Under the pieces are notes generated by a model. The model did not search any database, had not been told where the DNA came from, and saw only the letters and a list, made by a program, of their open reading frames with translations. From Lachnospiraceae bacterium (GTDB taxonomy: Bacteria > Bacillota > Clostridia > Lachnospirales > Lachnospiraceae), in the NCBI GenBank assembly GCA_029219245.1, contig JAQXTA010000050.1:62001-126000 (forward strand): a DNA stretch of 64,000 nucleotides. The letters are read 5' to 3'. The position numbers were made by a program, and so were the translations under genes. Each line of letters begins with the position of its first letter. Position 1 is the first letter of the stretch. Positions 1 to 9,464 of the stretch are shown in pieces.

Positions 1-77
1 TTTTGCTTATCCAATATTTTTATACTTATAGGAATATAAGCTTTTACTTATAAAAAAGATGATATATATAAAATTTA

Positions 78-977
78 TTATAAAACAGTATCCCGGTAAA
101 CGAGTGGTGTAAGTCCGGTCTCTTTTTTAAACAAATTGATAAAATGATTGGTATTTTCAAAGCCAACTTCATTTGCAATTTCATGGATGTGCTTGTCACT
201 CGACAAAAGCAAATTTCTTGCGATTTCCATACGGCGTTTGTTCAGATATTTAAGCGGTGGCATACCAAAGGCTGCCGAAAATTCCCGGCAGATACGGTAT
301 TTGCTGATATGATATTTGTTTTCCAAATCCTCCAGACGAAGGGGATTCATGAAAAAAGTATCTAAGGACTGTCTGATTTCCAATAAATAGGAAGAACATT
401 TTTGTGTATCAGTTTCCAGATGAAACCCTTCGATGAATAATTCGGTAAGAATACTGTTTAAGATACTGGCATCGGTCAGCTTGTTGCGCAACGTGGCACT
501 GTTACCGGATTGGAGCAGTTTCTCTAAACCGGGAAGAACATCGGAATAGGGATAAACCTTTATAAGAAGCATGTGGGAAAAAGCTACAAAAGATTCATAA
601 TGGGAAAGCAAATCCCCTTTTATAAAGAAAACGGTATATTTCCATTCGATATCGGATAAGCCGATTTCCCAGAGGGGAGGTGTGCTGCAATTTAAATAGA
701 GAAGTGTTCCGGGTTCTAGACGATAACTTTTTTTCGGAAGCCTTAGAATACCACTGCCCTGTCTGGTATAAAGCAACATACGGCAGTCAAGCGGCAAAAG
801 AGAAAACGCAAATTCTTCCTTTGCTTCTATCGTGCCTCCGGATAAAATGGTAAGTAGCTTGTTTTCTGTTTCTTCTAATAGAGAATAGGGATTTCCGAGA
901 AACATGAAAGGAGATATACCTTCCGGAAGGCGGGGGTTTTCTGTCAGTGCCTGGAAAAAAGAATCTGCAAAATTCAT
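78..977 (-). CDS. AraC family transcriptional regulator
   Basis: A 299-residue protein with a C-terminal AraC/XylS double helix-turn-helix (about residues 205-295; motifs YHISKYRICREF and IANEVGFENTNHFINLFKKE) and an N-terminal cupin-like sensor region of the sugar-binding type. It is divergent from the mannan-oligosaccharide operon that starts at 1378, so it is the obvious candidate regulator of that operon, probably an activator responding to an imported saccharide. The ATG at 977 follows a good AAGGAGG on the minus strand. Family assignment is secure; the ligand is inferred from position only. Bases 1-77 downstream hold nothing I can assign. Confidence 0.9.
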   Translation of the reverse strand: MNFADSFFQALTENPRLPEGISPFMFLGNPYSLLEETENKLLTILSGGTIEAKEEFAFSLLPLDCRMLLYTRQGSGILRLPKKSYRLEPGTLLYLNCSTPPLWEIGLSDIEWKYTVFFIKGDLLSHYESFVAFSHMLLIKVYPYSDVLPGLEKLLQSGNSATLRNKLTDASILNSILTELFIEGFHLETDTQKCSSYLLEIRQSLDTFFMNPLRLEDLENKYHISKYRICREFSAAFGMPPLKYLNKRRMEIARNLLLSSDKHIHEIANEVGFENTNHFINLFKKETGLTPLVYRDTVL

Positions 978-1377
978 GGATTTTCCTCCTTATATTATAG
1001 CATCTTATATTATGGCAAAGCAGTCTGTTATAATGTTATGGTACAATAATGATATTTATAATGCAAGAATGATTCATAAAAAACTAAAAAATAGTTTTGC
1101 AGAATGAGATAAAAGAGAAAAGAAAAACGTTTAACTTAAATGTTTAATTAAAATAAAGGTGCAAAAAAACTAAAAGTAATGGAAAAGGGTGCTAAAATGC
1201 ACAAAAATTGGTAAGTAAAATTAGTAAAATGGTAAAAATAAACAATAAAAACAATAATAATATACAATTAACAAGAATAGTTGATGATTAAAAAATAAAG
1301 TAATGTATACTTAAATTAAGTTAATTGAATTAACTTAAAGCTTAATAACAAGCAAACAAAAAGGAGGAAAATTTATT
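978..1377. promoter_or_regulatory. AT-rich divergent control region
   Basis: A 400-base, very AT-rich gap between the AraC gene and the binding-protein gene. It holds the araC ribosome site, a pair of TTTAACTTAAA-like half-sites near 1128-1150, a possible -10 (TATACT, 1306-1311) with a weak TTGATG -35 at 1281, and the perfect palindrome at 1316-1338. No coding sequence is credible here. It presumably carries both promoters and the operator(s) for the mannan locus. Confidence 0.6.
1316..1338. promoter_or_regulatory. 23-bp perfect palindrome, likely operator
   Basis: TTAAGTTAATT-G-AATTAACTTAA: 11-bp arms around one central base, ending 39 bases before the binding-protein ATG and just after a possible -10. 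A repressor bound here would sit over the transcription start. A related half-site TTTAACTTAAA lies near 1128-1138. The palindrome is seen directly; its protein partner is unknown. AraC proteins more often use direct repeats, so a second regulator (for example LacI type encoded elsewhere) is possible. Confidence 0.55.
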
Positions 1378-2853
1378 ATGAAACTGAGAAAAGTTTTAGC
1401 ACTGACTTTAGCAGCAGCAATGACATTCTCTTTAGCAGGATGTGGTTCTTCTGATGACAGTGCAGCAGCAACAGACAACACAGCTACAGATGCAGCAGAG
1501 GAAGAAGCTCCTGCAGAAGATGCAGAAGAAGCTCCTGCAGAAGATGCATCGGAAGCTCCTGCAGAAGATGCAGCGGAAGCTACGGGAGTTCCTACATACT
1601 CTCAGATTACATTGGGTGAAGATTATACAGACTTAACAGCGTCCATCAAATGGATTCACCACAAAACCGACCGCGAAGAAGATGGTACAATCGCAAACTT
1701 AGTTGCAGAATTTAACAAGGTATATCCGGGTATTACTGTTGAAACAGAAGGTGTTACTGATTATGCAGAAGACGCACTGCTTCGTCTTTCCACAGGTGAC
1801 TGGGGTGACATTATGTTTATCCCGGCAGTAGATAAAGCAGAACTTTCTACTTACTTCCAGCCATTGGATACATTGGATAATATGAAGAAAGAAATCAACT
1901 TTGCTGATGCATGGCAGTTTGATGGAACATCTTATGGTGTACCTTATATGGCAAATGCACAGGGTGTTCTTTATAATAAAGCAGTTTTTGAAGCAGCAGG
2001 TATTACAGAGCTTCCTAAAACACCTACAGAGTTTTTAGAGGCATTACAGGCTATCAAAGATAACACTGATGCTATTCCGCTTTACACAAACTATGCAGCA
2101 GGTTGGACAATGGGTGCATGGGATGCTTACATTGGTGTTGTATCAAACGGTGATGATACTTATATGAATCAGAAATTCGTCCATACAGAAGATCCGTTTG
2201 CAGATCCTGGCGATGATTCCGGCGCATACAACTTATACAGAATTCTTTTCGACGCAGTTGCTAATGGCTTAATCGAAGAAGACTATACAACAACTGACTG
2301 GGAAGGCTGTAAAGCAATGTTGAACAATGGTGAAATTGGTACAATGGTACTTGGTTCCTGGGCATATGCACAGATGGTAGAAGCAGGAGAACATGGTGAA
2401 GATGTTGGTTATATGCCATTCCCGATTACAGTAAACGGAACACAGTATGCTTTGGCAGGTGGTGACTATAACTACGCAATCAATGTAAACTCTTCTGATG
2501 ACAACAAGACAGCTGCTATGGTATTCATTAAATGGATGACAGAAGAATCCGGATGGTGCTATAACGAAGGTGGTTACACAGTAGCTATCGATGGAGAAAA
2601 TCCTGATATGTATGCAGCATTTGATGGTTGTACCGTTCTTTCTGACCAGCCGGCTTTGGCAGGTGAAGAAACCTTATTGAATGACATGAATGCTGAATCT
2701 GAACTTTCCTTCAATGCAGGCGGAAACACTAAGGTTCAGAGAATCGTTGAGGCAGCAGCTACAGGTTCTGAGACCTTCGATGATATTATGGCAGATTGGA
2801 AACAGGCTTGGAATGATGCACAGGATTCATGTGGTGTTGAAGTTTTATATTAA
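1378..2853 (+). CDS. Sugar ABC transporter substrate-binding lipoprotein
   Basis: A 491-residue extracellular solute-binding protein of family 1. It has a lipoprotein signal with lipobox LAGC (Cys near residue 22), then an Ala/Glu/Pro-rich linker built from three octapeptide repeats (EEAPAEDA type), then the binding domain (for example NKVYPGITVETEG and GTMVLGSWAYAQM). It would sit on the outer face of the membrane and deliver oligosaccharide to the two permeases that follow. Given the enzymes downstream, beta-manno-oligosaccharides are the likely ligand. The start has an AAGGAGGA ribosome site. A stem-loop follows the stop. Confidence 0.92.
   Translation: MKLRKVLALTLAAAMTFSLAGCGSSDDSAAATDNTATDAAEEEAPAEDAEEAPAEDASEAPAEDAAEATGVPTYSQITLGEDYTDLTASIKWIHHKTDREEDGTIANLVAEFNKVYPGITVETEGVTDYAEDALLRLSTGDWGDIMFIPAVDKAELSTYFQPLDTLDNMKKEINFADAWQFDGTSYGVPYMANAQGVLYNKAVFEAAGITELPKTPTEFLEALQAIKDNTDAIPLYTNYAAGWTMGAWDAYIGVVSNGDDTYMNQKFVHTEDPFADPGDDSGAYNLYRILFDAVANGLIEEDYTTTDWEGCKAMLNNGEIGTMVLGSWAYAQMVEAGEHGEDVGYMPFPITVNGTQYALAGGDYNYAINVNSSDDNKTAAMVFIKWMTEESGWCYNEGGYTVAIDGENPDMYAAFDGCTVLSDQPALAGEETLLNDMNAESELSFNAGGNTKVQRIVEAAATGSETFDDIMADWKQAWNDAQDSCGVEVLY
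1501..1581 (+). repeat. 24-bp in-frame tandem repeat (3.4 copies)
   Basis: Units at 1501-1524, 1525-1548 and 1549-1572, plus a partial fourth, encode (E/S)EAPAEDA. They form the acidic linker between the lipid anchor and the binding domain. Near-identical copies suggest slippage, so linker length may vary between strains. Confidence 0.9.
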
Positions 2854-2897
2854 GATGTAACAATCTTATAGGGAAGTAGTAATTGATGAATATTGGG

Positions 2898-2919
2898 CCA
2901 AGGGGAGGTCTCTCCTTGG
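2898..2919 (+). other. Intercistronic stem-loop
   Basis: A 9-bp stem (CCAAGGGGA with TCTCCTTGG, one G-U pair) with a 4-base loop lies between the binding-protein stop and the first permease. There is no T-run, so it is probably not a terminator. Such hairpins commonly protect the binding-protein mRNA and lower permease expression. Confidence 0.6.
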
Positions 2920-2945
2920 CTCAAGTTATCAGGAGGAGAGTGTGT

Positions 2946-3947
2946 ATGGCAGCAATAACTCAGACGGCAAAAAGAAAAAGAACATTTGGGGAGTGGGCAA
3001 GGAGCAGAGACGGACAGAAAGTATTCGTTATGGTAGCTTTCATGATTATTCCACTGTTACTGTTATTTACCTTTACATATCTGCCATTTGCAGAAATGTT
3101 CGGATTTAGTTTCTACAAAATGAAATATATCGGTGCAAGAAAATTCATCGGACTTGACAATTACATAAAAGTATTTCAGAGAAAAGACTGTTTTGGTGCT
3201 CTGAAACTGAGCTTATATTACATGGGCGGTTCCATTGTACAGCTTGCATTATCCTTATACCTTGCAACGGTGTTAAGTTTTAAAGTAAAAGGTGGCAGCA
3301 TTTTTAAAGGATTTATGTTTTTTCCTTACTTAATCAATGGTATCGCAATTGGTTTTATCTTTAAATTTTTCTACACCAGAGGCTTTGTATTTGATACCGT
3401 ACTTCAGTGGTGTGGATTTGAACTTGAAAATCTTCCATATTGGTTAAAAGACCAGAGTATTAATAATATCTCTCTGGTAGGCACATCGGTGTGGCGTTAC
3501 TTCGGACAGAATATGGTACTTTTCATTGGTGCAATTATGTCTGTAGACTCTGAGTTGTATGAAGCAGCTATGCTCGATGGCGCGAATAGATTCCAGCAGT
3601 TTAAATATATTATTCTGCCAAGTATTAAAACGATTATTACTTTAAATGTTATTTTATCAATCACAGGTTCCTTAAGTGCATTTGAACCTCCCTATGTTAT
3701 TACAAGCGGTGCAAATGGAACCGGTACGTATTTCGTAGTTATGCATGAAATTGCTCATACGCAGCAGAAGGTAGGTCTGGCATCGGCGATGGCAATTGTT
3801 CTGTTAATGATAATTTTTGCAGCAACTATTTTACAGAAGCTGTTCTTCAAGTATGTATTTAAGAATGCAGAAGATGAAGATTTGAACGCAACAGCAAGAC
3901 GTGATAAAAAACTGGCAAAATTAGCAAAGAGAAAGGCGGGAAGATAA
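2946..3947 (+). CDS. Sugar ABC transporter permease (MalF/MsmF type)
   Basis: A 333-residue inner-membrane permease with about six transmembrane helices and the EAA loop that contacts the ATPase (YEAAMLDGANRFQQFKYIILP). The ATG at 2946 is chosen because AGGAGGA lies 8 bases upstream; an in-frame TTG at 2883 has no such site and would run through the stem-loop. It pairs with the next permease to form the membrane channel. The C-terminus is basic. No ATP-binding gene is in the locus, so a shared MsmK/MalK-type ATPase encoded elsewhere is likely. Confidence 0.92.
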   Translation: MAAITQTAKRKRTFGEWARSRDGQKVFVMVAFMIIPLLLLFTFTYLPFAEMFGFSFYKMKYIGARKFIGLDNYIKVFQRKDCFGALKLSLYYMGGSIVQLALSLYLATVLSFKVKGGSIFKGFMFFPYLINGIAIGFIFKFFYTRGFVFDTVLQWCGFELENLPYWLKDQSINNISLVGTSVWRYFGQNMVLFIGAIMSVDSELYEAAMLDGANRFQQFKYIILPSIKTIITLNVILSITGSLSAFEPPYVITSGANGTGTYFVVMHEIAHTQQKVGLASAMAIVLLMIIFAATILQKLFFKYVFKNAEDEDLNATARRDKKLAKLAKRKAGR

Positions 3948-4796
3948 ATGACAGTAGTACAGAAGTTTGGAAAGTACCTATTAGTTTTTCTTAAATATTT
4001 TTCATTGGTATTCTTTTCTTTCGTGGCAATTTTGCCGATTGTGTCCTGTGTTATTACGGCTTTTAAGACAGACACAGAATATCAACAGACCAATGTAATG
4101 GTAATGCCGGAAAGCTGGTTGAACTTCAGTAATTTTACGCAGGCTTTCACCAAAGCAAATATGGGAAGAGCGTTTGTGAACTCTGCTATCATTCTTGTTT
4201 GTGTATTGGTTGTATCTGTATTAGTCGGAACGCAGCTTGCTTATGTATTAAACCGTTTTAAATTTCCGGGCAATAATCTGATTCGTAACCTGTTTCTGTT
4301 TGCAACTCTGTTACCGGGTGTTGCTATGCAGGTTGCGGTTTATGAGATTATGTACAATCTGCACTTTATTAATTCTCTGGTAGGATACATTATTATGATG
4401 TGTGGTACCGATGTTATTTCTATCTATATTTACATTCAGTTCTTTGAAAATATAGATATTTCACTGGACGAGTCGGCGATTGTGGATGGTGCATCTTATT
4501 TTACCATTTTCTATAAGATTCTGCTTCCGCTTTTGAAACCGGCAATCGTTACATCCTGTATCTTGAAGGGCGTAGGAACCTATAATGAATACTATTCCGC
4601 AAACCTGTATTTACAGGATAAAAAGTTGTTGCCTACAGTAGCGACTTCCCTTTATACTTTTGTAGGACCTCTGGGAAGTAAGTACAACTTGATTTGTGCG
4701 GGTGTTATTATTTCCCTGTTACCGGCATTAATTGTATTTATTACATGCCAGAAGCAGATTTACAGCGGACTTACCGCAGGAGCAGTCAAAGGATAA
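3948..4796 (+). CDS. Sugar ABC transporter permease (MalG/MsmG type)
   Basis: A 282-residue second permease of the carbohydrate uptake ABC family, starting directly after the stop of the first. About six membrane helices; the EAA loop reads DESAIVDGASYFTIFYKILLP near residue 180. It forms the heterodimeric channel with the preceding protein. Translation is probably coupled to the first permease. Confidence 0.92.
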   Translation: MTVVQKFGKYLLVFLKYFSLVFFSFVAILPIVSCVITAFKTDTEYQQTNVMVMPESWLNFSNFTQAFTKANMGRAFVNSAIILVCVLVVSVLVGTQLAYVLNRFKFPGNNLIRNLFLFATLLPGVAMQVAVYEIMYNLHFINSLVGYIIMMCGTDVISIYIYIQFFENIDISLDESAIVDGASYFTIFYKILLPLLKPAIVTSCILKGVGTYNEYYSANLYLQDKKLLPTVATSLYTFVGPLGSKYNLICAGVIISLLPALIVFITCQKQIYSGLTAGAVKG

Positions 4797-4827
4797 TAAT
4801 TATATATTAAGAAAGGTTGCGACTACT

Positions 4828-6003
4828 ATGATGGTAGAGGAAATTAAGAAGCATCTTACGGAGGGGATTATCCCATTCTGGAAAAAGTTGCGTGATGATG
4901 AATTCGGCGGTTATTATGGTTGGATGGATCATGATTTAACTGTAGATAAAAAAGCAGTAAAAGGGTGTATTTTGAATAGCCGTATTACTTGGTTTTTTGC
5001 AAATGCTTACATGCTTTTAAAGGATGAAAGTCTACTGGAAGAAGCAAAGCATGGCTATGAGTTTATGCAGAAATATTGTGTGGATAAGGAAAAGGGTGGT
5101 GTTTATTGGTCGGTAAACTATGACGGAACACCGGAAGATACGACGAAACATACATATAATCAGGCTTTTTCCATTTATGCACTGTCCTCTTATTATGATG
5201 CATCCAAAGACAAAAGTGCACTGGATACGGCAATGGAATTATTCCATATTATAGAAGAACGCTGTATGGATGAAATTGGTTATAAAGAAGCATTTGACAG
5301 AGATTTTGTAGAAGTCGAAAACGATAAGCTGTCGGAAAATGGTGTCATTGCGGAAAAAACCATGAATACATTATTGCATGTATTTGAAGCTTATACGGAG
5401 TTGTATCGTGTCAGCAAAAATGAAGAGGTAAAGAAAAGACTGGAGTGGATTCTGGATACGATAGCAGAGAAGATTTATAATCCAAAGCTGCATCGGCAGG
5501 AAGTTTTTTTTGACAGAGAAATGCATTCCATTCTGGATTTGCATTCTTATGGACATGACATCGAAACAGCATGGTTAATCCGGAGAGGCACTGACATTTT
5601 AGGGGAGAAAAAATATGAAGATAAAATGCTGCCGATTATTCTGGATTTGACGAATCAGGTTTATAAGGTAGCTTTTGACGGACATTCGCTTGCAAATGAG
5701 TGTGAAAAAGGTGTGGTAGACCAGAATCGTATCTGGTGGGTACAGGCAGAAACCGTTGTTGGTTTCTTAAATGGTTATATGCTTGTCCCGGAAAGAACCG
5801 AATATCTGGAGGCAGCGAAAGCAGAATGGGAGTTCATCAAGGAACATGTGATTGATAAACGTCCCGGTTCTGAATGGTTCTGGGATGTTACAAGGGATGG
5901 TAAGTCGGTAAGTGGCAAGCCAATCGTTGAACCTTGGAAGTGTCCGTATCATAACGGCAGAATGTGCATCGAAGTAATAAGGAGGAGCAGTGATGTTGCA
6001 TAA
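4828..6003 (+). CDS. AGE-family epimerase, probably cellobiose 2-epimerase
   Basis: A 391-residue member of the N-acylglucosamine 2-epimerase family, an (alpha/alpha)6-barrel. Conserved pieces include [40 protein letters not shown] and RIWWVQAE. Next to two GH130 phosphorylases it most likely epimerises the reducing-end mannose of beta-1,4-mannobiose to glucose, as shown for cellobiose 2-epimerases of Ruminococcus and Roseburia. The ATG at 4828 (or 4831) follows GAAAGG; an earlier in-frame start would overlap the permease without a ribosome site. The 3' end overlaps the next gene. Confidence 0.88.
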   Translation: MMVEEIKKHLTEGIIPFWKKLRDDEFGGYYGWMDHDLTVDKKAVKGCILNSRITWFFANAYMLLKDESLLEEAKHGYEFMQKYCVDKEKGGVYWSVNYDGTPEDTTKHTYNQAFSIYALSSYYDASKDKSALDTAMELFHIIEERCMDEIGYKEAFDRDFVEVENDKLSENGVIAEKTMNTLLHVFEAYTELYRVSKNEEVKKRLEWILDTIAEKIYNPKLHRQEVFFDREMHSILDLHSYGHDIETAWLIRRGTDILGEKKYEDKMLPIILDLTNQVYKVAFDGHSLANECEKGVVDQNRIWWVQAETVVGFLNGYMLVPERTEYLEAAKAEWEFIKEHVIDKRPGSEWFWDVTRDGKSVSGKPIVEPWKCPYHNGRMCIEVIRRSSDVA

Positions 6004-7168
6004 AAAGTATTATGAAGAATTGGAAAAATACGAAAAGCTAATTGCCAGAAAAAATGTAAAATCCGATTTTTATAACGGTATTTATGACAGATATGAATAT
6101 CCGGTTTTAACAAGAGAACATATTCCACTTACCTGGCGCTATGATTTAAACCCGGAAACCAATCCTTATTTTATGGAACGTCTGGGAATCAATGCGGTTA
6201 TGAACTCCGGTGCCATTGAGTTAAACGGAAAATATTATCTGGTTGCCCGTATCGAAGGAAATGACAGAAAATCCTTCTTTGGTGTGGCAGAGAGTGATAA
6301 CGGTATTGATGGTTTCAAATTCTGGGATTACCCGATTCTTTTACCGGATACCTGCCCGGAGGAAACCAATGTCTATGATATGCGTCTGACAAAACACGAA
6401 GATGGCTATATTTATGGCGTTTTCTGCTCGGAGAGCAAGGATACTTCCGTAAATGACCTTTCTGCTGCAGTAGCAGCCGCCGGTATTGTCAGAACGAAAG
6501 ATTTGAAGACCTGGGAAAGATTACCGAATCTTGTGACATTGAATTCCCCGCAGCAGAGAAACGTAGTACTTCACCCGGAATTTGTAAACGGAAAGTATGC
6601 TTTCTATACAAGACCGATGGATGATTTCATTGAAACAGGCTCCGGCGGCGGTATTGGTTTTGGTCTGTGCGATGATATAACACATGCGGTTATTGATGAG
6701 GAGAAGATGACAAGTCTTCGTAAGTACCACACGATTACGGAGGCCAAAAATGGTGCCGGTGCTGTTCCGATTAAGACAGAAAGAGGATGGATTCACATTG
6801 CCCATGGTGTCCGGAATACGGCAGCAGGACTTCGTTATGTCATCTATGCGTTTGCAACGGATTTAAACGATCCATCCAAAGTGATTGCAGAGCCTTCCGG
6901 CCTTTTGATTGGACCAAGAGGAGAGGAACGTGTTGGCGATGTTTCTAACGTGGTATTTACAAATGGTGCCATCGCTACAGAAAATGGTGATGTTTATATT
7001 TACTATGCATCCAGCGATACCAGAATGCATGTAGCAACTACAACGGTAGATAAGCTGATTGATTATGTATTTAATACACCGAAGGATCCGCTTCGTTCCG
7101 TTGAGTGTGTGGCACAGAGATGTGATTTGATTCAGAAAAATCTGGAGTTTTTGGAGAAACAAAAATAA
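5993..7168 (+). CDS. GH130 4-O-beta-D-mannosyl-D-glucose phosphorylase
   Basis: A 391-residue five-bladed beta-propeller of glycoside hydrolase family 130. The general-acid aspartate is seen in VYDMRL (about residue 129), and there is a long N-terminal helix region typical of the mannosylglucose phosphorylase subgroup. It should split mannosyl-glucose with phosphate into mannose-1-phosphate and glucose, the step after the epimerase. The ATG at 5993 is preceded by AAGGAGG and overlaps the epimerase stop by 11 bases. Subgroup assignment is by length and context. Confidence 0.88.
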   Translation: MLHKKYYEELEKYEKLIARKNVKSDFYNGIYDRYEYPVLTREHIPLTWRYDLNPETNPYFMERLGINAVMNSGAIELNGKYYLVARIEGNDRKSFFGVAESDNGIDGFKFWDYPILLPDTCPEETNVYDMRLTKHEDGYIYGVFCSESKDTSVNDLSAAVAAAGIVRTKDLKTWERLPNLVTLNSPQQRNVVLHPEFVNGKYAFYTRPMDDFIETGSGGGIGFGLCDDITHAVIDEEKMTSLRKYHTITEAKNGAGAVPIKTERGWIHIAHGVRNTAAGLRYVIYAFATDLNDPSKVIAEPSGLLIGPRGEERVGDVSNVVFTNGAIATENGDVYIYYASSDTRMHVATTTVDKLIDYVFNTPKDPLRSVECVAQRCDLIQKNLEFLEKQK

Positions 7169-7194
7169 TAGGAAAGAAAAATGAGGGAAACAAA

Positions 7195-8217
7195 ATGAGC
7201 GAAATTAAAATGATTAGTCCTGTTGTAAAAAATGTACCTTGGCAGGAAAAACCGGAAGGATTGAAGGGTGCGCCCATTTGGCGATATAGGGAAAACCCTA
7301 TTATCGGGAGAAATCCGATAGAAGGTGTAGCAAGAATTTTTAACAGTGCAGTTATGCCTTACGGCGATGAATTTATCGGTGTATTCCGTGGCGAGCAGAC
7401 AAATGGAATTCCTTATATTTATTTAGGACACAGCAAGGATGCTATTCACTGGGAATTTGAACCGAATAAAATTCCTTTCAAGGATGAAAACGGCAATGAC
7501 TTTATGCCGGTATATGCATACGATCCACGTCTGGTAAAAGTGGAAGATACTTACTATATTATCTGGTGCCAGGATTTTTACGGTGCGTCTATCGGTATGG
7601 CAAAAACAACTGATTTTAAGACTTTTACCAGAATTGAGAATCCGTTTATTCCATTTAACAGAAATGCAGTATTGTTCCCGAGAAAAATTAACGGAAAATA
7701 TATGTTACTCAGCCGTCCGTCCGATTCCGGACATACACCTTTTGGTGATATTTTCTTGAGTGAAAGTCCGGATATGGTTTACTGGGGCAAACACAGACAC
7801 GTTATGGGCAGAAGCTCCGAATGGTGGGAATCTGTTAAGATTGGCGGCGGTGCAGCACCGATTGAGACAAGCGAAGGCTGGCTGTTATTCTATCATGGTG
7901 TAAGCGGTACCTGTAACGGTTTCGTATATTCTATTGGCGGAGCGATTTTGGACATTGATAATCCGTCTAAGGTACTTTATCGCTGCGAGAATTTCCTGTT
8001 AACACCGGAAGAATGGTATGAGGAAAGAGGATTCGTGCCGAATGTATGTTTCCCATGTGCAACCATTCATGATTCTGAAAGTGGAAAGATTGCATTGTAT
8101 TATGGATGTGCAGACAGCTATGTAGGTCTGGCATTTACCAAACTGGATGAAATTGTAGCTTATATTAAAGAGCATAGTCATGTAACCGAGTCCGATACAG
8201 AAATCGGAATTCGTTAA
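7195..8217 (+). CDS. GH130 beta-1,4-manno-oligosaccharide phosphorylase
   Basis: A 340-residue second GH130 protein, lacking the long N-terminal helix and carrying the motif AYDPRL (Asp about residue 110). Its length fits the subgroup that phosphorolyses longer beta-1,4-mannooligosaccharides to mannose-1-phosphate. Together with the preceding two genes this gives a cytoplasmic route that conserves glycosidic-bond energy. The start follows ATGAGGGAAACAAA after a 26-base gap; the gene is cotranscribed with its neighbours. Confidence 0.88.
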   Translation: MSEIKMISPVVKNVPWQEKPEGLKGAPIWRYRENPIIGRNPIEGVARIFNSAVMPYGDEFIGVFRGEQTNGIPYIYLGHSKDAIHWEFEPNKIPFKDENGNDFMPVYAYDPRLVKVEDTYYIIWCQDFYGASIGMAKTTDFKTFTRIENPFIPFNRNAVLFPRKINGKYMLLSRPSDSGHTPFGDIFLSESPDMVYWGKHRHVMGRSSEWWESVKIGGGAAPIETSEGWLLFYHGVSGTCNGFVYSIGGAILDIDNPSKVLYRCENFLLTPEEWYEERGFVPNVCFPCATIHDSESGKIALYYGCADSYVGLAFTKLDEIVAYIKEHSHVTESDTEIGIR

Positions 8218-8268
8218 TAACGGGTAAAAGGATTGATTCTGAACGGAAACGGAAAGGAACGATACAAC

Positions 8269-9318
8269 ATGTTTGTTTCACCGAACAATTCCTGTTTGCA
8301 GTATAGCGGCAGAATTGATTTTGATAACCCGGAAGTACCGGAATTTGTATACCCATGCAGCTTCGTGAGAATGCGTTTTCAAGGAACCTCCCTTAAAGTT
8401 ACTGTTGAAAATCATAAAAACTACTGGAGCTGCTATCTTGGGTATATTCTGGACGGGAAACAGGATAAAATCAAATTGCCGGATGCAGGGAAAACAACGA
8501 TAACACTGGCAGAGGGTCTGGAAGATACCGAACATGATCTTCTTTTCTTTAAACGGATGGACTCCTGCCATACATTTCAATTTTATGGGTTTGAACTTTC
8601 GGAAGGTGCAAAGCTTTTTCCGGTAGAAGCAAAACCGGTAAGAAGAATCGAAGTATATGGAGACAGCGTTTCGGCGGGCGAGGTTTCGGAAGCAATTGAG
8701 TATGTGGGAAAACCCGATCCGGAACATGATGGGGAATATTCCAACAGCTATTATTCTTATAGCTGGATGACTGCCAGAAAGCTGCACGCTGAAATTCATG
8801 ATATTGCACAGGGTGGAGCAGCACTTCTGCATAATACCGGATGGTTTTCGGCACCCGAATATGTCGGTATGGAGGATATCTATGATAAAATCCAGTACAA
8901 TCCACAGCTTGGACCTTCCAAAAAGTGGGATTTTGCAAAATACCGTCCTCATGTGGTAATTGTGGCGATCGGACAAAACGACAGTCATCCCGAAGACTAT
9001 ATGGCAGAGGATTATGAAGGTGCCAAAGCCTGTCACTGGAGAGCAGAATACAAAGATTTTTTGCGGAAGCTTCGCGAGCTTTATCCGAATGCAACGATAG
9101 TACTTACAACAACGATTTTAAATCATCATGCAAACTGGGACAGAGCCATTGACCAGGTCTGCATGGAAATGCAAGATAATAAGGTGCACCATTTCCTGTA
9201 TTCGAAGAATGGAATCGGTACACCGGGGCATATCCGGATTCCGGAAGCAGAGCAGATGTCGGATGAACTGACAGCTTTTATTACGTCTTTAGGAGAAGAA
9301 ATCTGGATGGATGCCTGA
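8269..9318 (+). CDS. CE2-type carbohydrate acetyl esterase (SGNH fold)
   Basis: A 349-residue two-domain esterase: an N-terminal jelly-roll (about residues 10-115) and a C-terminal SGNH hydrolase with the nucleophile block GDSVSAGE, the Asn block GQNDSHPEDY and a late histidine in GTPGHIRIPEAEQM. This layout matches carbohydrate esterase family 2. No signal peptide is seen, so it should deacetylate imported acetylated manno-oligosaccharides in the cytoplasm before phosphorolysis. The ATG at 8269 (AAAGGA upstream) is preferred over a TTG at 8233. A terminator follows. Confidence 0.85.
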   Translation: MFVSPNNSCLQYSGRIDFDNPEVPEFVYPCSFVRMRFQGTSLKVTVENHKNYWSCYLGYILDGKQDKIKLPDAGKTTITLAEGLEDTEHDLLFFKRMDSCHTFQFYGFELSEGAKLFPVEAKPVRRIEVYGDSVSAGEVSEAIEYVGKPDPEHDGEYSNSYYSYSWMTARKLHAEIHDIAQGGAALLHNTGWFSAPEYVGMEDIYDKIQYNPQLGPSKKWDFAKYRPHVVIVAIGQNDSHPEDYMAEDYEGAKACHWRAEYKDFLRKLRELYPNATIVLTTTILNHHANWDRAIDQVCMEMQDNKVHHFLYSKNGIGTPGHIRIPEAEQMSDELTAFITSLGEEIWMDA

Positions 9319-9352
9319 ATGAAATATGGCAGCAATTCACACAAACCTCATA

Positions 9353-9396
9353 ACAACCCGGTGGAAAACGGATAGTTTTCCGCCGGGTTGTATTTT
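9353..9396 (+). terminator. Rho-independent terminator of the mannan operon
   Basis: A 16-bp stem (ACAACCCGGTGGAAAA with its complement, one G-U pair), a 7-base loop, then a short T-rich tail. It lies 35 bases after the acetyl-esterase stop. Confidence 0.9.
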
Positions 9397-9435
9397 GCTG
9401 TAAAATTTTTTATTTGATATTTTTTATAATATGTA

Positions 9436-9464
9436 TTGACAAATAATATTATATAACGTATAGT
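9436..9464 (+). promoter_or_regulatory. Sigma-A promoter of the padR operon
   Basis: TTGACA (9436-9441), a 17-base spacer, TATAGT (9459-9464). It precedes the PadR gene at 9658 with a leader of about 190 bases that contains repeated AT-rich motifs. Confidence 0.75.

Noticed and set aside
1442-1636. A Gln/Lys/Leu-rich frame overlapping the lipoprotein linker
   Set aside because: It is the tandem repeat read in another frame and has no independent support.
2883-2945. Upstream TTG start of the first permease
   Set aside because: The 21 extra codons run through the intercistronic stem-loop and lack a ribosome site, whereas ATG 2946 has AGGAGGA at the right distance.
8278-9036. A long open frame antisense to the CE2 esterase gene
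   Set aside because: It has no ribosome site, its translation is rich in Cys, Phe, Ile and His as antisense frames of this genome usually are, and the sense strand is a clear esterase.
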